Source of the DNA: Halomarina salina
Lineage (GTDB): Archaea; Halobacteriota; Halobacteria; Halobacteriales; Haloarculaceae
Assembly (NCBI RefSeq): GCF_023074835.1
Contig: NZ_JALLGW010000001.1
Span: 2,790,001 to 2,854,000 of the forward strand
Direction of reading: 5' to 3'
DNA: 64,000 nt
The notes under the pieces are model-generated. The model did not search any database, was not told the DNA's origin, and saw only the letters and a list, made by a program, of their open reading frames with translations. Within the stretch, counting starts at the first letter, position 1. Each line of letters starts with the position of its first letter. This document shows positions 36,389 through 48,500 of the stretch, one piece after another. The position numbers were made by a program, and so were the translations under genes.

Positions 36389-38124
36389 GAGTATCGTGAC
36401 CCGGTGAAGAGTCGGCTGAGCGTTCGCCCAGCGAATACTGCGAGCAACAGCGGTGCGAGCCAGACCAGCGCGTCGACGGCGAGCCACAACCACTCCAGTG
36501 GGTTCATCAGTGGATGCCACCGCGTCGACGCGGTCGCTGGTGTGTAGGCGACGTCCTGTGTCAACCAGGACTCTGGGTGATATCGGGCCGAGTACGCTCC
36601 AGAGTCGGCGACGGTGACAACGGCCATCCCCGATTCGTTCGTCTCGACAGTCTGGCCAGCGATCGTGAGCGACCCCTCGCGGTCCGGAATCGTAATCGGC
36701 CCAGTTGGGGGTCGGTCGTACTCCCCGAGGAAGATGGGGTCGCCACTCGCCGCTTCGCGAAGCGTCGCCAGCAGCCTCACGCCATCGTCAGTGTGGTCGA
36801 GGACGCGAAGTGAGAGCTCGCTCTGGCGAATCGTCTGCTCGGCGTCGGTCACCGAGAGCGTCGTGTTCACGCCGCGGACGACCCCGCTGACCGTGACCTG
36901 CTCGCCAATCGTCTCGTGGCGGGTCTCGATTCCCCACGTCGTGTTGTAGGGCTGCTCGACGACGTCCACGAGGATATGAGTCCCAAGGACGGGGGGAGCA
37001 CTCCTCGTCCCCCACGTCCGGACCATGTCGATACTCCCACCAGTCGGTCTGGCCTGCGGCCCTATCTCCGAGGGATAGGCGTGGACAGCGACTGGTCTCG
37101 ACGGTGCGTCGATCGTCGTCGTTCCCGTCGAATTCCGCGCAATGAGTTGGTCCCAGTCCCCATCACTGGCCGTGTAGTATCGCCAGACACTCCGGACGTG
37201 TTCGCGCTCTCCAAACGAATACCCCTGCCAGGGTTCGATCTGGGCGACAGCAACCCCGATATCTCCGTCTGGATAGCGAACCGTCCGCAGTAGGGGATCG
37301 AGTCGATAGACACGGACTGAGCGAGTCGCGCGAACAGTGATGGTCTCCTCGGAGATGCCTGTCGAGGGAGCCGAACTGGTCGTCGAATTGCCTACCGACG
37401 CGTTCGTCCCCGACGTGTTGTTCGAGCGCGGGAGCGGGCCCTCGACCTGAGCAGTGATGTTCGCCTCGAGTGTCAGCATCGCTGACCGGCCAGTGAGATT
37501 GTATTCGAGGATGGGTCGATGTGACCCATTGGTGCGAGCGATAACCGTCTCGTTGACCAGTAGTCGAACCTCATCGATACGGTGACCGACGCTCTGATTG
37601 GCGAGCGTCGTGTTACCGAGTGCGAGCCGGTAGTCGATGATACCGCGGACAGTGCCGTTCGGCGGGACAGCGAGCGTCGTCTCGTTCGGTGCGTCGTGGA
37701 GGTACGTCCCAGGCGTGACAGCGAAGACAGCGACGTAGGCATCCCTGATGACCTGCCCATCAACGCGATCCGTCCCCTGGGGAGCGACTGACGTGGTTGC
37801 GTTCCCTGGCTCGAATGCGAGATGAGCGTGGCGTGACCACGTGCTGGCCGTTGCTGGCGGCCGTGAGAACGTGATGTCCGTCGCGTTCGCCAGCTCGGCC
37901 ATCGCCGACCGCGATTCTCCATAGGCCTCCAGATAGGCCGCGTTCGTGATGTAGCCACTGTCGTTATCACGAGACCACAGCGTGGCTGACTCGTTCGCAG
38001 AAAGGCCAGTATCGGCCCCCGGACTCGGGTCAGACTGCATCGCAGTCCCGGTCGCGAGTCCGGCGAGTGGCAGTGCTACGATGAGGAGGATGGCAAGCAG
38101 GCGACTGTCGTGACGGCCACCCAT
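36385..38124 (-). CDS. Large exported membrane-anchored protein of the transfer operon
   Basis: A 579-residue protein. The start at 38124 (MGGRHDSRLLAILLIVALPLAGLATG) gives a Sec-type signal peptide. A long extracellular beta-rich region rich in Thr, Asn and Asp follows, with many N-glycosylation-type sites (NET, NTS, NGS), and a C-terminal helix pair (EWLWLAVDALVWLAPLLLAVFAGRTL) ends in a basic tail. The layout is of a surface protein anchored at the C-terminus, perhaps for contact with a mate. No family recognised. Confidence 0.75.
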   Translation of the reverse strand: MGGRHDSRLLAILLIVALPLAGLATGTAMQSDPSPGADTGLSANESATLWSRDNDSGYITNAAYLEAYGESRSAMAELANATDITFSRPPATASTWSRHAHLAFEPGNATTSVAPQGTDRVDGQVIRDAYVAVFAVTPGTYLHDAPNETTLAVPPNGTVRGIIDYRLALGNTTLANQSVGHRIDEVRLLVNETVIARTNGSHRPILEYNLTGRSAMLTLEANITAQVEGPLPRSNNTSGTNASVGNSTTSSAPSTGISEETITVRATRSVRVYRLDPLLRTVRYPDGDIGVAVAQIEPWQGYSFGEREHVRSVWRYYTASDGDWDQLIARNSTGTTTIDAPSRPVAVHAYPSEIGPQARPTGGSIDMVRTWGTRSAPPVLGTHILVDVVEQPYNTTWGIETRHETIGEQVTVSGVVRGVNTTLSVTDAEQTIRQSELSLRVLDHTDDGVRLLATLREAASGDPIFLGEYDRPPTGPITIPDREGSLTIAGQTVETNESGMAVVTVADSGAYSARYHPESWLTQDVAYTPATASTRWHPLMNPLEWLWLAVDALVWLAPLLLAVFAGRTLSRLFTGSRYS

Positions 38125-38126
38125 CC

Positions 38127-38648
38127 TCAGAATGGGATGAGGTCGACACAGTTCGCGATGGGGAGGTTCATCGTCGTCCCCGCGACGGTGAACAGCGGCC
38201 CGAGACAAACCAGGACCCCTGCGGATTTGAGTGCCGTTCGTTTGTGATTCCGAATCGAAGCCTTCTGCTCGCGGCCAATCATGACCATCTCCATCAAGGA
38301 ATCAGCCTGCCAGACGATCAGCAGGCCCATCACACCGAGAGCAGTCGTGATCTGGATGAACCCTTCGATCATCCCGGCAAGCGTGTTTGAATCGTCCGTA
38401 CAGATTGGGTTCTCCTCCTGTGCACTGACCGGGGCAGTCCCTGCTGTGAGCATGACCAAGAGGATGAAAACCACCAGACTGAGGCGGCGGATACTCACCA
38501 TCGGGAGGTCTGGCCCCGATTCGGCGGCCGAGAGGGACCGATCTCTGCTGAGGAGGTGCCCCACGCTCCACCTGGCTGCTCGGCGAAGTGTGCATGCCAT
38601 AGCATTTCCGTCATATCCGAAACCGAATTCAAATGGATTCTGAAGCAT
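38127..38648 (-). CDS. Small membrane protein, VirB2/TrbC pilin-like, first gene of the transfer operon
   Basis: A 173-residue protein with start at 38648 (MLQNPFEFG). The TATA-like CATAAAATTT box is about 27 bases upstream, and the first codons (M-x-Q-N-P-F-E) are kept in the 16-kb copy, both of which support this start over 38600 or 38501. A hydrophobic signal-like segment (LSLVVFILLVMLTAGTAPVSAQ) is followed by two helices (GFIQITTALGVMGLLIVW and LKSAGVLVCLGPLFTVAG), the VirB2 pattern. The N-terminal 50 residues before the signal are unusual. Function is by topology and context. Confidence 0.7.
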   Translation of the reverse strand: MLQNPFEFGFGYDGNAMACTLRRAARWSVGHLLSRDRSLSAAESGPDLPMVSIRRLSLVVFILLVMLTAGTAPVSAQEENPICTDDSNTLAGMIEGFIQITTALGVMGLLIVWQADSLMEMVMIGREQKASIRNHKRTALKSAGVLVCLGPLFTVAGTTMNLPIANCVDLIPF

Positions 38649-38671
38649 CGAGCATCCAATTCAGGTAGTAC

Positions 38672-38692
38672 AGCATAAAATTTCTGTCTAGT
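38672..38692 (-). promoter_or_regulatory. Promoter of the transfer operon
   Basis: CATAAAATTT at 38673-38682 reads as a TATA-like AAATTTTATG on the minus strand, 25-34 bases before the ATG at 38648. A related copy survives at 16271-16290. Confidence 0.6.
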
Positions 38693-38845
38693 AATTAAAA
38701 ATGAAAACGAGGTGTGCTAATGCACGGAGATGTTCAGCTTGATGTCGTGAGAGATGGCGAGTTGGGCCCAGGGTTCCTAGTCGTGAGAATCCTGATCTCG
38801 CACAGCCGGGGGTGTACTCAATGGACTGCTTGACGTTGAGACAGC

Positions 38846-40003
38846 TCAGCGAAACAGCCGGGTCCAAATCGACTCCGAACCGTCTGCAGACTCAGGTTCC
38901 TCAGGAGTGGCTGCTCGTGCGGTTTCGAGTTCGTCTCGCAACTCGGCGTTCGTCTCCTCAAGCGATTGGACTTCCGCCACGAGAGATTCGATCGTCTCGC
39001 GTCTGTCTGTGAGGGTCTGAGAGAGCTGGTTCAGTTCCTGTTGGAGCCCCTTAATCAACTCAGCCTGGGAATTCTCTCCGGCACTGCCTTCTGGCTCGGC
39101 CGACGCTGAACGGGATGGAGTATAGAAATCGCTGGTCCCTGCAATCGCCCGTTCGAGTGTCTTCTCCCCGTAGGTACTCCCATCGGCGAAATGCACCTCG
39201 TCCCACTTGCTACGATACAAGCCTGAGTCCCGAAACAACCGATCCATCTGGGTGGCATCGCCTCCACTCCAGAACGCGAGCATCGAATTGAGTGCCATAT
39301 CCGCCTCTGAGTGGCTGTCGTAGCCTGCTGTCGACCCACTCCAGAGGCCAGTAAACTTCTGGCCGTTGGCTGCCTGTTGAGCACGCTCGATGAGGTCCTC
39401 ATCAGCGAGTTCCGAGGGTCCAGACGGCTGCTGTGGTGTGGGCGTGGCCTCTTCTTCAGCAGGCCCACCGATGTGTTCACGGTGAACTGCTCTTAGCTCG
39501 TCTGTCCGCTCGTTGATTGTGTCTGGTGTGCCCTGAACATGTGCTCCAGTCACGGTGAAAAATCGAGCAGCCTCATACAGTTCGACGTCCCCACTGCGAT
39601 TGCCGCCCTCTGGGAGCGACCCGTGAACGAGGACGTGCACGCCAGTACCTGACGGACTCACCTCCGTGTAAGATGCCAGGGCGTCGATAATCGCTTGTGC
39701 CCACACGTGGATGGTCTCGGTTTCGGCGACACGGCAATGGTCGAGGTCGACGCCAACGAATGGATCCTCTTCGGTGAACACGAAACCGATACCGTCTGCT
39801 TCATCGGTTCTCGCGAATTGGTGAGCGATGTCGAAGGCTGTCCACGTTGCTGGGTCAGTTGTCGATGCGAAGTGGCCTGTCGACGGGTTAATCGGGACTT
39901 TCGTTTGCGCGTCACCACGGGTTTCGCTTCGCCAGCAGATCCACTGGTCGTACTCACGAAGCGATTCGGGAAGCGTATCTGCGGTCGGGAGTGGTGTGGT
40001 CAT
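38846..40003 (-). CDS. NrS-1-type primase/polymerase-like protein
   Basis: A 385-residue protein. ATG 40003 gives MTTPLPTADTLPESLREYDQWICWR, the usual start; the 80-residue extension is not coding-like. The motifs KVPINPSTG, DGIGFVFTEEDPFVGVDLDHC (with the Asp pair) and SGTGVHVLVHG are those of the archaeo-eukaryotic primase-like domain of NrS-1-type polymerases. A helical domain (ADMALNSMLAFWSGGD...MDRLFRDSGLYRSKW) follows, then a coiled coil (residues about 320-365). It likely primes plasmid replication; no helicase domain is attached. Confidence 0.82.
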   Translation of the reverse strand: MTTPLPTADTLPESLREYDQWICWRSETRGDAQTKVPINPSTGHFASTTDPATWTAFDIAHQFARTDEADGIGFVFTEEDPFVGVDLDHCRVAETETIHVWAQAIIDALASYTEVSPSGTGVHVLVHGSLPEGGNRSGDVELYEAARFFTVTGAHVQGTPDTINERTDELRAVHREHIGGPAEEEATPTPQQPSGPSELADEDLIERAQQAANGQKFTGLWSGSTAGYDSHSEADMALNSMLAFWSGGDATQMDRLFRDSGLYRSKWDEVHFADGSTYGEKTLERAIAGTSDFYTPSRSASAEPEGSAGENSQAELIKGLQQELNQLSQTLTDRRETIESLVAEVQSLEETNAELRDELETARAATPEEPESADGSESIWTRLFR

Positions 40004-40223
40004 CTCTCGCCAAGCACCATACTCATCCAGTGGGTGGCGACCACCCTCGAAGAGTACGTCATCAGTCTGGCCTCTTGAGCGGAGCATGAAGACCGTTGTG
40101 GCACTCTCAACAGCTCTGACCAGTCTAAGCGACAATTCGAACGGTGACCCCCCATGTCTGTGGGAGTTTCCCCACAATCGGAATGGATGGTATCTCAACC
40201 CCAGAAGGTGTGCAACTGATTTA

Positions 40224-40361
40224 TCACCCGAAACCATCCACAATCAGATCGAGATCGGGGCACTGTCGCCTAGTCAGGATGTCGAGCACCTCGATTGCTG
40301 TATACTCTTTCCCGCGTTCTGTGCCGGTCACTTCCTCGATGAGACCAGCCGATTCGAGGTC
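40224..40361 (-). pseudogene. Fic-type winged-helix C-terminal remnant
   Basis: DLESAGLIEEVTGTERGKEY and TAIEVLDIL copy the end of the Fic protein at 29813 (SLEDDGLLEEVTGKGRNKEY, REIFDIL). Nothing of the catalytic core remains nearby. Confidence 0.65.
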
Positions 40362-40453
40362 GACACACTTCACGAGAAATTTTCGCGCCACGACCAGACA
40401 CGTATCAATGTGCAATTATCATAATACTTAACTATAGTACGGTCGTGAGAAAT

Positions 40454-41833
40454 ATGATGGCAAACCACACACGGCGGACGTTTCTGACTGTCAGCGGGGC
40501 CACCATCGGTGGAATCTTCGCAGCGAGCTCAACCGTCGCTGCACAGGAGAGCACAGAGCGATTCATCGTGAAACTGCAGGGAGGCAGGGTACCGAACGCG
40601 GAGGTGCTGTATGACCTCTCGGAGATTGGCTACGCCGTCGTGAAGGGGAGCGAGTCGGCGCTGAAAGAAGACGGTGCAGTCGAGGGGCTCGCACCGGACA
40701 TCTCATACGACGCGAGCGACCCGGCGGCTGAGTCGGTGACTCCCGATTCGGGGGCCGAAACGGTCGACGATACGTACTACCCCTACCAGTGGGACAAGCA
40801 GGCTCTCAACGCGCCGATGGCCCACGAGACGACGACGGGTGATGGATCGCGAATCGCCATCATCGACTCGGGGATCGACGCTTCGCACCCAGATCTCGAG
40901 GAGAATGTCAATCTCGAGCTCTCGAAGAACTTCACCAACGATGACCTTGGCGCGGGCGTCCCTGGAGGCGGAGATCATGGCACCCACGTCGCCGGTATCG
41001 CGGCTGCGTCAAACGACGGGTCAACCGGCGTCGTCGGTACCGCACCCGATGCCGAACTGGTGGACTTCCGGGTATTCTCGACGGCCGACGAGGACAGCGG
41101 GTCGTTCTCCTACGTCGTCGCGGCGATGCTCGAAGCAGCCCGGACGAACTGCGATGTCGCCAACCTCTCGTTGGGAGCATATCCCGTCTCACGGAAGGAA
41201 CTCGGCAGTTTCTATGGCTCATTCCTCAACCAGGCGATGACCTACGTCAACAAGGAGGGAACGCTGCTGGTCATCTCCGCGGGCAATGACGGAGTGAACC
41301 TCCAGAACGACAACGGCCAGCAGGTCGACATCGATGGCGACGGCGAACTTGAGACGCTCGAAGGCGGCCACTGGATCAGTCTCCCCAATGAGGGCGCGCA
41401 GGCGCTGTCCGTGTCTGCAACTGGCCCGATTGGATTCGGTAGCGCGCTCGTTGGTGATGAATCACTGGAGGAACCACCAGAGACCCCGGCGTTCTACACG
41501 AACTACGGGACCAGCGCCGTCACACTCGGCGCTCCAGGTGGCAACGCCGACCTCTCCATGACTGACCCGATTAATGGTATCCCGGCGTACGCGTACGACC
41601 TCGTCTTCTCAACGCTCCCGGTCGTAGACGGTGAACCACAGTACGGCTGGAAGGCCGGCACGTCGATGGCCGCACCGAACGTCGCTGGTGCTGCTGCGCT
41701 CGTGAAAGCCACCAACCCCGACTACGACGCCAATAGGGTCGAAAGCGCGCTCAAACGAGCCGCCGATGTCCCGGAGGAGTTCGACAAGGAGTACTATGGC
41801 AGCGGCTTCCTGAACATCGTCGACGCGCTGTGA
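40454..41833 (+). CDS. Tat-exported subtilisin-like serine protease (S8, halolysin-like)
   Basis: A 459-residue protease (GTG 40445 and ATG 40457 are alternative starts). The twin-Arg signal is RRTFLTVSGATIGG. An inhibitor-like propeptide (ERFIVKLQGG) precedes the catalytic domain with Asp138 (IAIIDSGID), His175 (DHGTHVAGI) and Ser404 (GTSMAAPNVAG). Compared with halolysins it lacks a long C-terminal extension. It is secreted just upstream of the cohesin/dockerin genes and could process surface proteins or feed peptides to the cell. Confidence 0.95.
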   Translation: MMANHTRRTFLTVSGATIGGIFAASSTVAAQESTERFIVKLQGGRVPNAEVLYDLSEIGYAVVKGSESALKEDGAVEGLAPDISYDASDPAAESVTPDSGAETVDDTYYPYQWDKQALNAPMAHETTTGDGSRIAIIDSGIDASHPDLEENVNLELSKNFTNDDLGAGVPGGGDHGTHVAGIAAASNDGSTGVVGTAPDAELVDFRVFSTADEDSGSFSYVVAAMLEAARTNCDVANLSLGAYPVSRKELGSFYGSFLNQAMTYVNKEGTLLVISAGNDGVNLQNDNGQQVDIDGDGELETLEGGHWISLPNEGAQALSVSATGPIGFGSALVGDESLEEPPETPAFYTNYGTSAVTLGAPGGNADLSMTDPINGIPAYAYDLVFSTLPVVDGEPQYGWKAGTSMAAPNVAGAAALVKATNPDYDANRVESALKRAADVPEEFDKEYYGSGFLNIVDAL

Positions 41834-42584
41834 ATCGCCTCGAGGGCAAGCCCGGGGGTATTCGACTCGACCACCTGTGAGGGGTGACCTACTGCTGCAC
41901 CACAGTCACGTCTGTTCGCGGACATACGTAACCACTAAGACCAGGATTCGAGAGATGTCTGGAAGAAGCAGTATGTCCTGTTCTCACACAGCTGCGCCAC
42001 TGGTGATATAGCAACGTCATAGCAGGGCGTATCGACCAGTAGCGCCCACGTCTGCTTGGTACTCCCCGACCTAGCAACCGTTTTTTGAAGACCGCTAGAC
42101 AGCAGTCGAGGTGCGACAAAAATAGCTTGTCTGACGCACTAGTTGCGCATATTAGCAAACGAGAGGCTAATTTTTCAGCCTATTTTTAACCAATGTCGGA
42201 TATTACCAGCGCGCGAAGAGAACAATCTTGTCTTATAGGGGTTTGCATAACTAGAATCATTCATGTTCTACTGAATGGATGTACAATTGTAATCATTCAT
42301 TCTCCGATATGTTACTGCAGAACTACTTGCTAGCAATATTATATCGGCAGAATGGTGAGAAAGACGGAAATTCAAACTCAATAACTAGAATAATGTTCTG
42401 AGTGTAACAAATCAGATTTAGAATCTTACTGGATAATAAGGATGAGGTAACACCACTGCAGTTGGCGTGTTTTCGTGCCAGCAGTGTTCACTCAGATAAC
42501 TGTCTGAAATCTATTACTAATCATACCCGGGTCTTCATGTCACCTATGGCTAACTAATGCTCCAAATTCAAAGCGCCCAGTCGC
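41834..42584. other. AT-rich intergenic region before the cohesin/dockerin genes
   Basis: About 750 bases, clearly richer in AT after 42160 than the flanking genes. No recognisable gene. It probably contains the promoter of the 42585 gene, but no box at the leaderless distance is convincing, so a transcribed leader is possible. Confidence 0.5.
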
Positions 42585-45500
42585 ATGCAACCACCAGACG
42601 ACTGGCAAAGACAGACAATAGCGATACTGTTGTCAACACTCATAGTCATCTCAACTGCAGCGACAGGAATCGCCCTGGCCGCCAGCGGTGTGGGAGCAGC
42701 GGTAGAGAGTGGGCAAACGCACGCAGACCCCACAACAACCGAGCAAGGAAACTATGTGGGGGTAGGATCCGGGACCTCCCAATCCACTGCGCCGATTAGT
42801 GGGAATGGAATAAACGATTTCTCACTTATCCAGCAAACGAGTGCTATCGGATTCGAGTCAACTACACTCGGTACGAATGTCAACAACCCGACTGACCTCC
42901 AGTTCGGTCCCGACGGACGCCTCTACGTCGCCCAGCAGAGGGGCGTGATCAAGGCGTTCGAAATCGAGCGACAGGGTCCAGAGGACTACGTCGTGACGAG
43001 TACGGAGACGATCACCGCGATCAACAACCTCCAGAACCACAACGACGACGGTTCCACCAACGGCGTCCCCGGTGACAGGCAGGTCACGGGAATGCTCGTC
43101 ACGGGCACAGCGGACGACGTGGTGCTCTACGTGACGTCGAGCGACCCCCGCAGTCGGTCGAGTCCCGTCTCGGACCGCTCTGACGCGCTGGACACCAACT
43201 CCGGGGTCCTGTCGAAGCTCACCCAGGACGGTAACTCGTGGAACCATATCGCACTCGTCCGCGGCCTGCCGCGGTCGACTGAGAAACACTCCACAAACGA
43301 CCTGATACTGGATGAGGAGACGGGCAACCTGTTGATCTCTCAGGGTGGCAACTCGGGATCCGGCGCCCCGAACGACGAGTTCACCTTCACCCCCGAGTAC
43401 GCCTACTCGGCGGCGATTCTCAGCGTCGACGTGGACGCGGTCGAGGGGATGTCTACCAAGACCGACACGGGGAACGTCCCCTACAAGCACGACCTCCCAA
43501 CGCTGAATCCGAGCGTTTCTCAGGCGCCCGACAGTACTCCGTTCGGTGGTATGGGTGGCCAGAACATGGCCGTCTGGGAGAGCAACAGCCCGGTTCAGGT
43601 GTACGCGACCGGCCTTCGCAACTCCTACGACATCACTCAAACCGAAGACGGCACTCTGTACGCGACCGATAACGGCGTCGGTGGCGGCTGGGGCGCGCCG
43701 CCGGTGAATGAGGGTACCAACAGCTGCCTGAACGAACCAGTCAGTGAGGGCAACCCAGAGGATGAGGATCAGATCCACCTGATCGAGGAGGATGGCTACT
43801 ACGGCCACCCGAACCCAACCCGCGGTAACCCCGACGGCGCCGGCCTCTACGAAGCCGAGTCTGACGGGGCGCAAATCGGATCGGACGATATTCTCTCCGG
43901 TGCGGTTCCCTCGGCGAACCCAATCGAGTGTGACTACCAGGAGCCTGGTTCGGAGGACGGCGCGGTCGAGACGTTCGGCATGTCCACGAACGGTATCCAC
44001 GAATACACCGCGTCGAACTTCGACGGCGCGATGCAGGGCGACCTGCTTGCGGCTGGACTGAGCGGACCGATATTCCGCGTCCAGTTGAACAGTGACGGCA
44101 CCTCGGCAACGGATACCAGCGAGATCTTCACGAACAATGCTGGTCCGCTGGACATCGAGGCACAGGGCGACGAGGATCAGTATCCCGGAACGGTATGGGT
44201 CGCTGATATCTACGGGAGCAGCATCAACATCTATGAACCAAACGATTACGACGGCAGCGGTGCGGTCTGTGACCCGAGCGACCCGAGCGGCGACGCCGAC
44301 GGGGACGGGTTCACGAACGGTGACGAACAGGCAGTCGGAACCGACCCATGTTCGTCGGCAAGCCAGCCTGGTGACTGGGACGAAGATGGGAACCCGAACG
44401 CGTTAGACGACGATGACGACAACGACGGTCAGCCCGATACGTCCGACCCGTTCGCGCTTGACCCGGATAACGGTGCCACGACGCAGGTTGTCACCGACTG
44501 TCCGGCTGACCCAGAGGACTCGGCCGAGACGTGCCTGACCTTCTCCGGCGAGAGCTTGGACAGGACCAGCCTGTTCGGACTCGGGTTCACGGGTCTAATG
44601 ACGAATGGACAGGACGACTACGCTGATCTGTACGATCGAAGTAAGATCCAAGCAGGCGGTGCAGCCGACATCTTCGGTATCGAAGAGGTCACCGGCGACG
44701 GCAGTGCCTTTGGCAGTGACGATGACCAGCGTCAGGGGTTCCAGTTCGGGATGGCACCTCCCGACGAGCCGTTCGTGGTCCATGGTGAAATCACGAACGG
44801 GTTCAACGGTGAGGTCCCGCCGGAATACTGGAACTACGGCATCTTCCTTGGCACCGGTACCCAGGCTGACTACACGAAGTTGGTCATCGGGTCGAACGGT
44901 GGGAACGGTGGCGAAATCGAGTACGCTGTCGAGGAAAGTAACTCGGCATCCAACACCCAGCTTCCGGAAGACGGTGTCATCGGCGGTACGGTCGACCTCT
45001 ACATCACCGTCGACCCGACCACCGATCCCGTCACGGTCACGTACGAGTACGCTATCGACGGCGGGGAACGAATCGAGGTGGGGACCGAAACGATTCCCTC
45101 CTCGTGGGTGAGCGGAGACTCGATGGCGGTTGGGGTCATCCCAACGGCCACGGGCGCTTCGGGCACCTACTCTGCGAACTACAACGAACTTGAGGTCGAA
45201 CTCGTCGCGGAGTCCAGCGCTAGCGACCCCGAGGCAAGCGTCGCCATCACCCCGAACAGTGGGGTCGACGCGAGCACGTTCAGTAACGACGGGTTCCAGA
45301 TCGAGAACACTGGCGACGTCGACATCACGTCCATCTCGATCGACACGGAGACGACGATTCTGCCGGATCTCGTCTACGACCCTGCGGGGACTGCCGGCGA
45401 CGGCGGTGACAAAAGCTTCGAGCTCGGCTCCGAATCGGACGACGTCGGTGTCGTCTCGACGGCCGACGCCGACCTGTTCGACGAGCCGAAGAACGGCCAG

Positions 45501-48500
45501 AACAGCGAGGACGGCTACCAGCGTCTGACCGTCGGGTTCACCGACTTCCAGCCCGGCGAGACGCTCCTGTTCGGCTCCGACGGGGACCCGACGTCCATCA
45601 AGGGAAGTGGCGATGCACAGCAGACCGAGGCCGGCCCAGTCTCCGGCGCGGAGCTGGCAGGCGCGACCATCACGGTTCAGTTCGCGGACGGTACGACCGA
45701 GACGATTCGGACGTTCGGCGATGGCAGTGCCGGCGGCTCGACGGTCGTCACCAGCGCCGACCAGTCGACCGCACCGACGCTCGACGTTCAGAACGTTCAG
45801 CTCGATTCGAACGCGCTCGACGCCCGCCACAGCGCAGCGACGGTCTCTGAGACGAGCCAGACGCTCACCCTCAGCGGACCCGCAGGCGCGACGGTTCAGG
45901 TCATGCAGGCGAACACCGAGCTGAATCTGGTGGACGTACCCGAGTACGACGGGACGCCCGGCTACAACGTCGAGCCCTACGAGGGCAACAACTTCGTTGA
46001 CGTCACCTACCACACGGTGACGCTCGGCTCGGACGGCATCGGGACGGTCGACGTGACGGTGCCCGACGCCGACGACCAGCAGGCCTACTTCATGGCCGCA
46101 ATCGAGAATGACGACGGCACGATGGGAGCTCCCTCGAACGTCGTCGTCCTCGAACAGGGCCAACCCGACGACGGAAGCGGCGACACGCCGACCGACGGCG
46201 AAGCCATCTACCGCGTCAACGTCGGTGGTTCGGAACTAGCGGCTATCGACAGTGGCGCTGCCTGGGAGTCGGACACGAACAACGACCCATCCCAGTACCG
46301 CACCAGCGCGGGATCGGACGAAAGCCAAGAGAGCGGTCCTGACGGCGACACGGTGACGCTGCAGAGCGTCGTCCCGGACAGCACGCCTCAGGACCTCTAT
46401 CAGTCGACCCGGTATGACCCGGCCGATGGTTCGGAGATGCAGTGGGCCTTCCCGGTCCAGTCCGGCGAGACCTACGAGATTCGCGTATACGTCGCAGAGA
46501 CGTACATCGATAGCACGTACACGGACGAACCGCGCGAATACGATGTCACCGTCGAGGGCCAGACGGTCCTTGACAACTACGACATGTATCAGGAACTCGG
46601 CCACGATGTCGGGTCGGTGAAGACCTTCGAGGTCACGCCAACTGACGGCACGCTGAACCTCGAGTTCCTCCACGAATCTGAGAACCCGATGATCGCGGGG
46701 CTCGAAGTCGTGCAACTGAGTGACGGCGGCGGTAACACGGCGCCAACGATCGATCCGATTAGCGACCAGACGGTCACCGAGGGTGACTCGACGACGGTTC
46801 CGGCCACTACGTCGGATGACGACGGCGACACGGTGTCGCTGTCGCTCGGTCAGTCGCCGGATTTCGTCAGCCTCTCGAACGGCGAACTGACGATCGCCCC
46901 GCAGTCGGGCGATGCCGCGAATTCGCCGTACACGGTCGAAGTCATCGCTGACGATGGCACCGACCAGACTACCGAAACGTTCCAGGTCACTGTGGAGTCC
47001 AGTGACGGTGGCACGGCCGATGGCGAGGTCGTCTACCGCGTCAACGTCGGTGGACCGGAGCTATCGGGGTCGCCAGTGTGGGCACAGGACGAGGACGGCT
47101 CCCCGAGCCAACACCTCGTGACGACCGATACGTCTTTCTCGGACTTCGGCGGTGCGGTCGACGAGAAAGCGTCCAACGTGCCTCAGGACGTCCCGCTCGA
47201 CGTCTACAACTCCGCGCGGTACATCAACACCGATAACCAGCAGACCTCACAGTCGATGGACTGGGAGTTCAACACCCAGCAGGGGGCGACCTACGAGGTC
47301 CGCCTCTACTTCGCCGAGCCCTACTTCGGCGGGTCCGGTCCAGCCCAAGAGGGCGCTCGGCAGTTCCACGTCGACATCGAGGGCGAGCGCAAACTCGAGA
47401 ACTACGACATCTACGCTGATGTCGGCTTCGGTACCGGCACGATGAAGACGTTCACCGTTACGTCCGACGGGACGCTCAACGTCAACCTCGTCGACGGAGC
47501 GGCGAACAACCCCATCGTGAGCGGCATTGAGGTTGTGCAGTTGGGTGATGGCGGCGGGAACACGGCGCCAGCGATCGACGCAATCAGCGACCAGACGGTC
47601 ACCGAGGGTGACTCGACGACAGTCTCGGTCACTACGTCGGACGATGACGGCGACGCGGTGTCGCTGTCGCTCGGTCAGTCGCCGGAGTTCGTCAGCCTCT
47701 CGAACGGCGAACTGACGATCGCCCCGCAGTCGGGCGATGCCGCGAATTCGCCGTACACGGTCGAAGTCATCGCCGATGATGGCACTGACCAGACCACCGA
47801 AACGTTCGAAGTCGCCGTTGAAGTACCGGCAGGTACTACGCCTGAGGCATCGGTTTCGATCACCCCGAACAGCGGGGTCGATGCAACCACCTGGGACAAC
47901 AACGCCTACCAAATCGAGAACACCGGTGACGTCGAGATTACGTCGATTTCGATCGACACGGACACGACGATCCTACCCGACCTCGTCTACGATCCGTACG
48001 GTACGGCTGGTGACGGTGGCGACAAGAGCTTCCAGGCCGGCTCCGGGTCGGACGACGTCGGTGTCGTATCGACGGCCGACGCCGACCTGTTCGACAAGCC
48101 GAAGAACGATGCCAACGGCGACGATGGCTTCCAGCGGCTCACCTTGGAGTTCACCGACTTCCAGTCCGGCGAGACGCTGACGTTCGGCTCGGACGGCGAC
48201 CCGACGTCCATCAAGGGCGCGGAGAACGACGTCCAGAGCACACTCGCCGGTCCCGTCTCGGGTGCTGAACTCGCGGGCGCGACCATCACGGTCGAGTTCG
48301 CGGACGGTACCACCCAGACCGTTCGGACGTTCGGCGATGGCAGTGCCGGCGGCTCGACGGTCGTCACCAGCGCCGACCAGTCGACCGCACCGACGCTCGA
48401 TGTCGAGGGCGTCTCGCTTGATTCGAGCGCACTCGACGCTCGCCACAGCGCCGCCACGGTCAGCGACACCGAACAGACGCTCACCGTCACTGGTCGCGAC

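Noticed and set aside
41889-42158. 89-residue reverse frame in the gap after the subtilase gene
   Set aside because: No recognisable motif, high Cys/Arg content and no promoter; not enough to call a gene.
44595-46163. 522-residue reverse-strand frame inside the giant dockerin gene
   Set aside because: GC-rich haloarchaeal genes often leave the opposite strand open. The product is Arg/Val-rich with no domain, and the plus-strand protein is clearly genuine.
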